Part shown: piece after piece, positions 17,309-24,195 of the stretch
How the letters are laid out: every line of letters starts with the position of its first letter
Position numbering within the stretch: position 1 is the first letter of the stretch
Assembly (NCBI GenBank): GCA_024809215.1
Contig: JANUBW010000001.1
Location: forward strand, 744,001-808,000
Direction of reading: 5' to 3'
Length of the DNA stretch: 64,000 nt
Origin: Niastella sp. OAS944
GTDB lineage: Bacteria > Bacteroidota > Bacteroidia > Chitinophagales > Chitinophagaceae
The notes under the pieces: generated by a model
Seen by the model: only the letters and a program-made list of their open reading frames with translations
The model's database searches: none
What the model was told of the DNA's origin: nothing
Position numbers and translations under genes: made by a program

Positions 17309-18361
17309 TTACTGATACTGAATATAGATCGGTTGAGGTTTTAATTTCAATACTTCAGCTGGTTGCAATACGTGGCTGTTAGCCTCGCGCAAGTCGTTCT
17401 TGTAGAAGATCTTAAAGCCGGTGAACTGTACAGGCTCTTTGTAAACGAACTGTTTGTAGGTGTTGAACTTACGAGCCTGGTGTCCCCAACCATCCATATC
17501 CATAACTACCTGAACTTCAGGTTGTAATTTGATGTTTTTATAGTTGGTTACCATAGCCTGGGTAAAACGGTGCACAACCAGTATTTTGGGCGGCAGGTTA
17601 TAGGTTTTAACCAGTTTGGCCAGGTAATTAGAAGTCCAATTGATGTCTGCAGCATCAAAGGTGCCAATAACGGAACCAGGCTTTTTGCCGGTCTTCATAG
17701 AAAACTCTGGGTCGATTCCAAAATGAACGTTTGGCAACTTCAACCATTTTTCAAGCTTTGGCACTTCTTCTTCGAGCGTACTTAAAGCAACCTGTATATC
17801 AAGGAACACAATGGCGTTCATTTTATTGGCCATATTAATAGCCCTTTCAATATGAGCAGCAGGCATACGCAAACGGTATTTGCCATCATCGCCAGGGCTG
17901 CCCTGTGCAGTAAGCGCTATATAGTGAATGGCCGGAATAACATCAACAGCCGTATCCGCAGCCTTCCATTTTTTAACTTCATTACCTAATTTTTCAATAA
18001 CCACATCTTCGGGGTATTCACCCAGTACACCCATTTTCTTTGAATAGAAATTACCGTAATACGACACAACACGTTTAAAAGGAAGAATGGCGCCAGGTAA
18101 TGGATAAGCGCCTTTTACCGGCCATTTACCGCTTGAATCGCCATTGGCGTTCCTGTTGAGCATTGCATGAAATAAAGCCGTATCAAGTGGTGGAAGTGAA
18201 GGTTTTACAGCGTCAGTGTCACTTTTCACCCCGGCCTTTTCCTCGCCTGCGGTTTGAACCGTTTCAGCTTTTGCACCGCCGGGTTTGCACATGCTAAATG
18301 ATAGTGTAGAAAGAGAAAGTACAGATAGTGCACCTGTCCAAATAAGGGCAGATTTCTTCAT
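17309..18361 (-). CDS. exported lipoprotein-like protein, family not recognised
   Basis: About 350 residues from the ATG at 18361 (MKKSALIWTG). The frame stays open to 18457, but the upstream part would precede a clear signal peptide and is left out. Signal segment SALIWTGALSVLSLSTLSFSMC; C22 after SFSM may be a lipobox Cys, though the motif is not canonical. Then a Glu/Lys/Thr-rich linker and an alpha/beta domain with alternating strands such as DVIPAIHYIAL, AIVFLDIQVAL, VHFGIDPEFSM, ILVVHRFTQAMV and VQVVMDMDGWG, which reads like a TIM barrel. DPEF and VMDMDGWG would sit at barrel strand ends. Possibly a glycoside-hydrolase-like fold, but no family motif supports an activity. Confidence 0.75.
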   Translation of the reverse strand: MKKSALIWTGALSVLSLSTLSFSMCKPGGAKAETVQTAGEEKAGVKSDTDAVKPSLPPLDTALFHAMLNRNANGDSSGKWPVKGAYPLPGAILPFKRVVSYYGNFYSKKMGVLGEYPEDVVIEKLGNEVKKWKAADTAVDVIPAIHYIALTAQGSPGDDGKYRLRMPAAHIERAINMANKMNAIVFLDIQVALSTLEEEVPKLEKWLKLPNVHFGIDPEFSMKTGKKPGSVIGTFDAADINWTSNYLAKLVKTYNLPPKILVVHRFTQAMVTNYKNIKLQPEVQVVMDMDGWGHQARKFNTYKQFVYKEPVQFTGFKIFYKNDLREANSHVLQPAEVLKLKPQPIYIQYQ

Positions 18362-18601
18362 GGTAATTGATTTTTTAACAGAAGGCCACCAGGCCTTATT
18401 TTGATGATTCATACGTTGCTCTACGGAAAGAGTAAAGATCGGGTAATTTGATAACAACGCTATTATATGTGAATATATTTTGGAAGTTGACCCGTTTTAG
18501 CAATGCTTTGACATTTCGAATTTTAATGCCTCAACCGGTGCGTTATAAACAAACCAGTGTAACTTTATAGAACAGATCTTAATTCTTTTAAATGTTACGC
18601 C

Positions 18602-19033
18602 ATGGGTACGCTTCAACAAATTAACCGGTGGAGCCTCGCACATCATCCCCGTTGGCTGGTTGTGGTGCGCGTTGCGTTAGGTATCTGTCTCTTCTTTAAA
18701 GGCATTTTTTTCCTGGTAAATACACAAACACTTGAAGACCTGGTAAGGGGCAGCCTTGTTGCCAACCGGGCCGACTGGATGGTGATCTTCATTACCTGGT
18801 CGCACCTGTTGGGAGGCTTTTTAATAATCATTGGGCTATTGACCCGCTGGGCTGTGTTGTTGCAAATACCCATACTAATGGGCGCCATTATATTCGTTAA
18901 TACCCAACGGGATGCATTTGGCTCATTCGAACTGCCATTTGCATTCATCATACTATTATTACTTATAGTGTTCCTGATAGAAGGAGGCGGGCCTATTTCG
19001 CTCGACAATTTCTTCAGCAAACACCAGGCCTGA
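18602..19033 (+). CDS. DoxX-family membrane protein
   Basis: Integral inner-membrane protein of 143 residues with four hydrophobic helices (about 22-41, 61-81, 84-103 and 110-130). The DoxX pattern is RVALGICLFFKGIFFL in helix 1, HLLGGFLIIIGLLTRWA between helices 2 and 3, and PFAFIILLLLIVFLIEGGGPISLDNF at the end. Family members are linked to quinone-dependent redox functions, but the role of this copy is not determinable. It stands alone. Confidence 0.85.
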   Translation: MGTLQQINRWSLAHHPRWLVVVRVALGICLFFKGIFFLVNTQTLEDLVRGSLVANRADWMVIFITWSHLLGGFLIIIGLLTRWAVLLQIPILMGAIIFVNTQRDAFGSFELPFAFIILLLLIVFLIEGGGPISLDNFFSKHQA

Positions 19034-19038
19034 CGGCC

Positions 19039-19135
19039 GAAGTACGAAGTAGGAAATATGAAGTATGAAGAACCCGAATTTTGAGCCTCGCTCTCTATTT
19101 TTACCTCCTACTTCTTACTTCATATTCTTTTGAGG
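19039..19135. repeat. GAAGTAT heptamer tract, inverted
   Basis: Five in-phase heptamers at 19039-19073: GAAGTAC, GAAGTAG, GAAATAT, GAAGTAT, GAAGAAC. After a spacer come complementary words (CCTACTTCTTACTTCATATTC, about 19105-19130). It lies between convergent genes DoxX and queD. Confidence 0.8.
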
Positions 19136-19145
19136 TACACTCATT

Positions 19146-19502
19146 CTATTCCCCCTCATAGATTACTCCTGAGGTAGGCGTTTCATGCAATTCAATACGG
19201 TGCATGGCGGGCAGGGCTGGCTTTAGCTGGTCCCAGATCCATACTGCAATTAACTCGCAGGTAGGGTTTTCCAAACCAGGTATATCGTTCATCAGCTTAT
19301 GATCTAATTGAGTTACTACCGGTTTTATGATCTTCTTTAATTCCGCAAAATCAATGATCCAGCCGAATTGGGGATCGGGCTTGCCTTTTAGCCACACACG
19401 TAAACGATAGGTATGGCCATGAATGTTCTTACATTTATGCCCATCGGGCACATTAGGTAAAAAATGGGCTGAATCGAACGTAAATTCTTTATAAAGCAGC
19501 AT
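19146..19502 (-). CDS. queD: 6-carboxy-5,6,7,8-tetrahydropterin synthase
   Basis: Zinc enzyme of queuosine/7-deazaguanine synthesis that turns dihydroneopterin triphosphate into carboxytetrahydropterin. Short QueD form of 118 residues. Zinc His ligands lie in FDSAHFLPN and IHGHTYRL; the catalytic Cys is in HKCKNIHGH (residue 23). LDHKLMND carries another active-site His, and the substrate Glu is in IELHETPTSG. Start MLLYKEF is normal. The later queuosine gene queG lies 17 kb away in this window; no queC, queE or queF is adjacent. Confidence 0.93.
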   Translation of the reverse strand: MLLYKEFTFDSAHFLPNVPDGHKCKNIHGHTYRLRVWLKGKPDPQFGWIIDFAELKKIIKPVVTQLDHKLMNDIPGLENPTCELIAVWIWDQLKPALPAMHRIELHETPTSGVIYEGE

Positions 19503-19574
19503 AAATAAATTGAAGCCGCAAAGTTACTAAAGAATTCTTACAAGAAACTGATACCTATCAGGCGAGTTCACGTT

Positions 19575-19795
19575 TATGGTCAGTTCTTAGTTTTTAGTTC
19601 TCAGTTCACTGTTTTGAGTTATTCAGTTGTTCAGTTGTAAGTTTCATAAGGTCTCGCTTCGCTCGCCTTTTTCCTCGTCAACTTAACTCATTAACTGTAT
19701 TCCCTCTATCAACATTATCACCTTCATCACCTTTTCAACTTCCTTGTTAACTTGTCAACCTGTTAACCTGTCAACCCCTGTATTTCCTTACCTCA
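19575..19795. repeat. ~210-bp composite short-word element, copy 1
   Basis: Reading the minus strand the modules are GGAAATACAGG, GTTGAC/GTTAAC octamers, GACGAGGAAA plus a GGCGAGCGAAGCGAG patch, AACTTACAACTGAACAACTGAAT, then GAACTGAGAACTAA-type heptamers. The same modules in the same order occur on the plus strand at 35905-36091. It fills the gap between queD and the DUF4382 gene. Confidence 0.8.
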
Positions 19796-19802
19796 AGCCC
19801 AC

Positions 19803-19833
19803 AAAAAACCCCGGCAAACATAGTCGCCAGGGT
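19803..19833 (-). terminator. probable terminator of the DUF4382 gene
   Basis: Imperfect stem ACCCTGGCGA / TTTGCCGGGGT on the minus strand, followed by six T, about 25 bases after the stop. Confidence 0.55.
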
Positions 19834-19857
19834 CTATTTATGGGTTTTTCGAAATAA

Positions 19858-20709
19858 CTATTTATGTAGCGTAATGGTGCCCAGATCGGTTTCTTTACCA
19901 ACAGTTACCGAAACATTACTGATGGTAGTATCCTTATAACCATTACCGGCATTAACATATACAGAATATGTTCCAGACTCAAGGCCACGCACTTTAAAGC
20001 GGCCATCTTTCCATGGGAATGCATAAGCGGTATCGGTGCCACTTAAAATTGAAATAATGGGTTTTGCATCTACCGGTTTAATAATACCTTTTACAGCACC
20101 TGATTCTTTAATAATAAATGCGCGAATGAACGGCGACAGATAGAACTCGTTATTACGCAGGCGAACGATAGAACGGCCGCAATCAAAATCGAGCCACAAA
20201 CGGTAGTGACCGCTTGAATAATTATCCCACTCATGACCATACAGTTTAATGGTAATAGTAGTTTGATTATTGAAAAGGTTAAGCGGGTAGTTAACGCTAT
20301 CCTTAACAATAGAATTATTTGTACCAAGCGTGATAACTATTTTACGAACAGTACCATCGGTTACCAAACCATTGCCCAACAAGGTATCAACGCCATTACG
20401 TAAAGACAACAGATCGTATACACCTGGCGCTACAGCCAGCGAATCCCAGATATAACATTTTTTAGTACTGTCCCAATCCCGACGGCTGCGCGTTTTATCG
20501 CAGGTATCAACCAACACCTTTACCGATTTAATATCGATCAATACCTTGTCGAAATAATCAGTAGGTCCGTCGGTTAAATAAAGATCCAAAGATTGCTTAC
20601 CTGCAGGCACAGTTGTATTGTCTGACTTATCTTTAGAGCAGGCAAAAAAAATGATTGCTCCGGCGGCAACAACCATTACATACTTAAACAGGTTTCCCAT
20701 TGATTTCAT
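19858..20709 (-). CDS. DUF4382 domain lipoprotein
   Basis: Exported lipoprotein of 283 residues. The N-terminal signal ends in the lipobox IIFFAC (Cys at about 24) followed by SKDKSD; Ser after Cys fits the Bacteroidota outer-membrane lipoprotein pattern poorly, so the sorting is open. DUF4382 is recognised from SLDLYLTDGPTDYFDKVLIDIKSVKV, near residues 41-66, and the beta-rich continuation DLLSLRNGVDTLLGNGLV. The last 75 residues form a second beta-sandwich of carboxypeptidase-regulatory type (VRGLESGTYSVYVNAGNGYKDTTISNVSVTVGKETDLGTI). Molecular role unknown. Confidence 0.85.
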   Translation of the reverse strand: MKSMGNLFKYVMVVAAGAIIFFACSKDKSDNTTVPAGKQSLDLYLTDGPTDYFDKVLIDIKSVKVLVDTCDKTRSRRDWDSTKKCYIWDSLAVAPGVYDLLSLRNGVDTLLGNGLVTDGTVRKIVITLGTNNSIVKDSVNYPLNLFNNQTTITIKLYGHEWDNYSSGHYRLWLDFDCGRSIVRLRNNEFYLSPFIRAFIIKESGAVKGIIKPVDAKPIISILSGTDTAYAFPWKDGRFKVRGLESGTYSVYVNAGNGYKDTTISNVSVTVGKETDLGTITLHK

Positions 20710-21099
20710 GATTTGCTTGTTTTGTTTTAATCAAAAACATTTCAACAGAGGTTTAACAATTACCATGCCTGTGTAACCAAAACACACAAGTATAAATGTT
20801 TGCATTTACCCAACCCAATTACCTCGTATACGTACACCCGCTTTCATTGGGAAAATCATCACTTTTTTCAAAAAAACAGCCCGTCCTGATTAAACCTTTC
20901 GCAAAGGCGCCGGTCTAAACCCGATTAGCGATGTTTCCCCTTTTTATAAATTTTTAGTCCACCTTTTTTGTAGACTTAAATAAATACCCTATCATTGTGG
21001 TAGATTTAACCATCATGCAATTGTATAATTCAAAAGAGCGATGTTGACTGGTATAAAAAAGCAGTAGTATACCTTTTCCAAACATCAAAATATTGCAGT
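20710..21099. other. AT-rich divergent promoter region
   Basis: 390 bases between divergent genes with T-rich and A-rich runs. No repeat tract or RNA gene seen; no convincing promoter pair could be picked. Confidence 0.45.
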
Positions 21100-21420
21100 A
21101 TGAACCGCACACATCGCAGTTTGCTTATTGCGTTACCGGCATTTATTTTACATACGTCAGAGATCTATCCCGACCGGCCGCATACAATAGCAGGAACTGT
21201 TAAGAACAGCGCTACCGACAAAACAATTGAAAATGTTTATATCTATATAACCTCAGGGGAAGAAGAAGCCCTGTCAAAAAGCAACGGCACCTTTACTATT
21301 TCAACCTGGCAGGACCTGCCAGTGACACTTGTAATTGAACATCCAATATATAAACAAAAGAAGATCCGTATCACGGATGCTTCACAATATCAGCTCATTA
21401 AACTTGATCCTAAACAATAA
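21100..21420 (+). CDS. small exported carboxypeptidase-regulatory-like protein
   Basis: Protein of 106 residues with a short, weak signal segment (MNRTHRSLLIALPAFILHTSE) followed by one beta-sandwich of CarboxypepD_reg type: HTIAGTVKNSATDKTIENVYIYITSGEE, LSKSNGTFTISTWQDLPVTLVIEHP, YKQKKIRI. Such domains are normally the N-terminal part of TonB-dependent receptors; here the domain stands alone. It is 30 bases before the sterol-desaturase gene and probably shares its transcript. Confidence 0.75.
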   Translation: MNRTHRSLLIALPAFILHTSEIYPDRPHTIAGTVKNSATDKTIENVYIYITSGEEEALSKSNGTFTISTWQDLPVTLVIEHPIYKQKKIRITDASQYQLIKLDPKQ

Positions 21421-21450
21421 AGCAAATATCCGCACCAATCTTTACAGGTT

Positions 21451-22671
21451 ATGAAATTGAATCTGCTTGCATTGGCAGTGCCTTTCTTTCTGATTTTTAT
21501 GGCACTGGAGTTCTTTATTGCCCGGCAAAAGAAAAAGCCCGTTTTTAATCTGCACCATTCCATAGCAAATATCAGCGTTGGAATTGCAGAGCGCCTGCTC
21601 GATGTATGGGTAACCGGCTTGTTCTTTTTCATCTATGACTACCTGCAAAAAAACTTTGGGTTGTTTCATATTGAACCGGGCATTTTATTATGGATCATCC
21701 TGTTGCTATGTACCGATTTTCTGTGGTATTGGTATCACCGGCTGGCGCATGAGATCAATTTGTTTTGGGCAGTGCATGTAGTGCATCATCAAAGTGAAGA
21801 TTTTAATTATACCGTATCGGCCCGTATAACCGTATTCCAGGCTTTTGTGCGTACGGGTTTTTGGGCAATACTTCCTATACTGGGTTTTCCGGCTTCTATG
21901 ATAACCAGTCTTTTACTGGTGCATGGGTTGTACCCATTCTTTATACATACCCAGCTCATAGGAAAACTGGGCCTGCTGGAATATATTCTGGTTACGCCTT
22001 CGCACCACCGGGTGCATCATGCAAGCAATGAAAAGTACCTCGATAAGAACTATGGCGATGTGTTCATTATATGGGATAAACTGTTTGGTACATTTCAAAA
22101 AGAGGAAGATGATGTGAAGATCGAATATGGACTAACCCACCCGTTGAAAAGTTATAGTTTTTTGTGGCAGCACTTTCACTTCCTTGCCGAGCTGTTTTTG
22201 GCAGCACGGAAAACCAAAGGAACCCTCAATAAATTGAAACTGATCTTTGGCCGGCCCGACCTTATAGACCCCCAATTTCGCGAGCATGCAGAGGAAAAAC
22301 TGCTGGTGCAGAAAAATGATGTACCGGTTGATAAGCCACTGAACCGTTATGTGGTATGGCAAGTTGTGTTAAGCCTGGTTTTACTGTTTGTATTTATTCT
22401 CTTTGACAGATATCTGCCTGCACATCAACAGGTGCTTATTACCATTGCCTTATTGCTTACGCTCATCAATTGCGGGGCAATTATGGAACAAAAGCAATGG
22501 GTGGTATACCTCGAGTTCCTGCGGCTGCTTACCGTTACCATTGGGGTTATGATAGCATATTCAAGCTGGTGGTACAGCATATTGCTAATACCGGCTGCAG
22601 CCATCTTATTCACCTGGTATTTCGAGAACATCCGTAACTGGTATCTGCGTTGGGTTTACACAGGCGAGTAG
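21451..22671 (+). CDS. sterol desaturase / fatty acid hydroxylase family protein
   Basis: Membrane-bound di-iron enzyme of 406 residues that would hydroxylate or desaturate a lipid, using the eight-histidine iron site of the family. The three His clusters are visible: HRLAHE (about 104-109), HVVHHQSEDFN (about 112-122) and HRVHHASNEKYLDKNYG (about 189-205). Hydrophobic segments occur at 3-18, 50-68, 78-98 and 140-165, with extra helices after residue 300 (VVWQVVLSLVLLFVFILF; LITIALLLTLINC; LLTVTIGVMIAYSSWWYSILLIPAAAILF). That C-terminal four-helix extension is not part of the core domain and is shared with larger bacterial homologues. Substrate unknown. Confidence 0.88.
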   Translation: MKLNLLALAVPFFLIFMALEFFIARQKKKPVFNLHHSIANISVGIAERLLDVWVTGLFFFIYDYLQKNFGLFHIEPGILLWIILLLCTDFLWYWYHRLAHEINLFWAVHVVHHQSEDFNYTVSARITVFQAFVRTGFWAILPILGFPASMITSLLLVHGLYPFFIHTQLIGKLGLLEYILVTPSHHRVHHASNEKYLDKNYGDVFIIWDKLFGTFQKEEDDVKIEYGLTHPLKSYSFLWQHFHFLAELFLAARKTKGTLNKLKLIFGRPDLIDPQFREHAEEKLLVQKNDVPVDKPLNRYVVWQVVLSLVLLFVFILFDRYLPAHQQVLITIALLLTLINCGAIMEQKQWVVYLEFLRLLTVTIGVMIAYSSWWYSILLIPAAAILFTWYFENIRNWYLRWVYTGE

Positions 22672-22765
22672 TAAATGGCGAGTGGCAAGTGGGAATACAG
22701 GCGGTAAAAGGAAACCGTGAGTCGCGAATTTAAACCCTACTAGCCACTTACCACTAGCCACTAGT
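22672..22765. repeat. GAGTGGCAAGTGG / CCACTAGCCACTAG inverted tract
   Basis: Left arm GCGAGTGGCAAGTGGGAATACAGG, right arm built from AGCCACT, TACCACT, AGCCACT words (about 22741-22763). It ends about 10 bases before the tRNA. The GGGAATACAGG module is shared with the composite elements. Confidence 0.65.
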
Positions 22766-22773
22766 AATAAATG

Positions 22774-22845
22774 AGTTACGTGGCCGAGAAGGAAAGGCGG
22801 AGGACCGCAAACCCTCCCACGGTGGTTCGAATCCACCCGTAACTG
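22774..22845 (+). tRNA. tRNA-Cys (GCA), atypical
   Basis: A complete cloverleaf can be drawn. The acceptor stem AGTTACG/CGTAACT has seven perfect pairs, followed by U8 G9. The D stem is GCC/GGC with a 10-nt loop. The anticodon arm is GAGGA-CCGCAAA-CCCTC with anticodon GCA at 22807-22809, then a 4-nt variable loop and a perfect 5-bp T stem with loop TTCGAAT. Odd points: C instead of U at position 33, an A31-C39 mismatch, discriminator G where tRNA-Cys normally has U73, and no encoded CCA (GCTG follows). It may be a working but divergent tRNA or a decaying copy. Confidence 0.68.
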
Positions 22846-23315
22846 CTGTTTTTCATATGGCAAGCAATCATTCATTCATTCAGGGCGGTGTTTCTACACT
22901 GCCTTCTTTTTTATGTATGGGCATAAAAAAAGCTCCCTGGCGGGGAGCATCTATGAACAGGCAATCGTTATTGTTTTAATCGTTAACCAAAGTTTCTTTT
23001 TTAATTTGAAATGAACAAACGTTAGCGCGCAACATACCGCAAAACACCCCCTAAAGCTAATACATTAAACAAATTTACATATTCACTAATTCACATAAAC
23101 AGAATCAAAAATTTCAACATTAGGCCAAATAACATCTTACTTATTTATGTAGAATTCATTTAAAACAACAAAAACCGAAAAATTCATCATTTTCTAATAC
23201 CTCAACCTAAAATCAAAAAAAACAAAAAAAAATTTTATTTTTTTTTAAAAGTGCCCCTGTTTTATGGCGTTTTTGGGTAAAATGGCGGCCCTCGTCAATA
23301 ATCAGGTACTAAAAA
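22846..23315. other. non-coding AT-rich stretch with possible small RNA on the minus strand
   Basis: No ORF of note. It holds long A/T runs (23215-23250), a minus-strand TAAATTTG (23077-23070, matching TAnnTTTG) and, about 130 bases further, a minus-strand intrinsic terminator (22932-22948 plus T-run). Together these could define a ~135-nt transcript. Confidence 0.35.
22924..22948 (-). terminator. intrinsic terminator on the minus strand
   Basis: GCTCCC (22932-22937), TGGCG loop, GGGAGC (22943-22948), followed by seven T on the minus strand. No minus-strand gene ends nearby. Confidence 0.65.
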
Positions 23316-23337
23316 GGGTGTTGTAAAAACAACACCC
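23311..23337 (-). terminator. terminator of the DsbA-like gene
   Basis: GGGTGTTGT (23316-23324), AAAA loop, ACAACACCC (23329-23337), with five T following on the minus strand; 22 bases after the stop at 23359. Confidence 0.85.
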
Positions 23338-23358
23338 CCGATATATACTTTCGACCTT

Positions 23359-23916
23359 TTATGCCCGCTTCCGTTTTACCTCACTACATGCTGAATCTAT
23401 AGCCTTCGATATTTCGGGCTGACTCAGCCTTCCATCATACACTTCACCATTAATATACAGGGTTGGTACGCTTCTAATGCCTTTGTCAAGCGCCTCCAAC
23501 AGATCGGTACGAACCGTCCAGCCGTATTTACTTTCTACCAGGTCGGGCAGAAAGTTCTTACTGGTTACTCCCACTTCCCGGGCGTATTCCCGTAAACTAA
23601 TGGCGCCCAACCTACGATTGTGCGCATACAACAGGTTATGCATTTCCCAGAATTTGCCTTCCTGGGCAGCAGCAACAGCCGCTTCGGCCGCCTTATGTGC
23701 ATGCTGATGTATTTGCGTCATAGGAAAATGCCGGTAATTAAGTCTTACCTTCTTGCCATGCGACTCTAACAGTTTCATCATTACCCGGTGTACTTTGGCA
23801 CATTCCTCACTCTCATAATCACCATAAAAGACCATACTTACCGGCGCATGGGGGTCGCCGGCCCATAGTCCCTTGGTTGAAATGATCTCTTTGTTCTTAT
23901 CATTCTTAATTGGCAT
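23359..23916 (-). CDS. DsbA-family thioredoxin-fold protein lacking the first catalytic Cys
   Basis: Thioredoxin_4/DsbA-type protein of 185 residues without a signal peptide, so probably cytoplasmic. The fold is clear: GDPHAPVSMVFYGDYE (strand beta-1), helical insert HAHKAAEAAVAAAQEGKFWEMHNLLYAHNR, SKYGWTVRTDLLEALDKGIRSVPTLYINGEVYDG with the cis-Pro loop (SVPT). At the active site the family CxxC is S36-E-E-C39, so the exposed N-terminal Cys is Ser. A normal disulfide oxidoreductase cycle is therefore not possible; a monothiol, glutathione-linked or chaperone-like role can be imagined but not shown. It lies between clpB and the tRNA on its own. Confidence 0.87.
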   Translation of the reverse strand: MPIKNDKNKEIISTKGLWAGDPHAPVSMVFYGDYESEECAKVHRVMMKLLESHGKKVRLNYRHFPMTQIHQHAHKAAEAAVAAAQEGKFWEMHNLLYAHNRRLGAISLREYAREVGVTSKNFLPDLVESKYGWTVRTDLLEALDKGIRSVPTLYINGEVYDGRLSQPEISKAIDSACSEVKRKRA

Positions 23917-23963
23917 ATATACTCCTCTTTCATTTTGTTTTAGCGGTTATTACAAAATTGAAA

Positions 23964-23995
23964 AGGGCCACTCTACTTATCAGCAGAGTGGCCCT
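23964..23995 (-). terminator. strong hairpin downstream of clpB
   Basis: AGGGCCACTCT (23964-23974) and its exact complement (23985-23995) with a 10-nt loop; T-rich after it on the minus strand. It lies 200 bases beyond the clpB stop and before the DsbA-like gene. Confidence 0.75.
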
Positions 23996-24195
23996 GGTTC
24001 AAGTTCATACATCATCAATTTCCTATCCTATCAAAACCTGTCAGGCCTTTTCCCCAAAATCAAGTGCCCCGTTCCATGCCTGACAGGCTCGTGCTCACAA
24101 GATCTAACTCACTCACATCTTATATAACATTGTACCTTCCATTTGGTTTTTAACCGGCCTAACTTTCCTTTCTTTTAACAAGTCCTTAATTCTTC

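Noticed and set aside
22606-22875. 89-codon minus-strand frame
   Set aside because: It is antisense to the tRNA-Cys and to the end of the sterol-desaturase-family gene.
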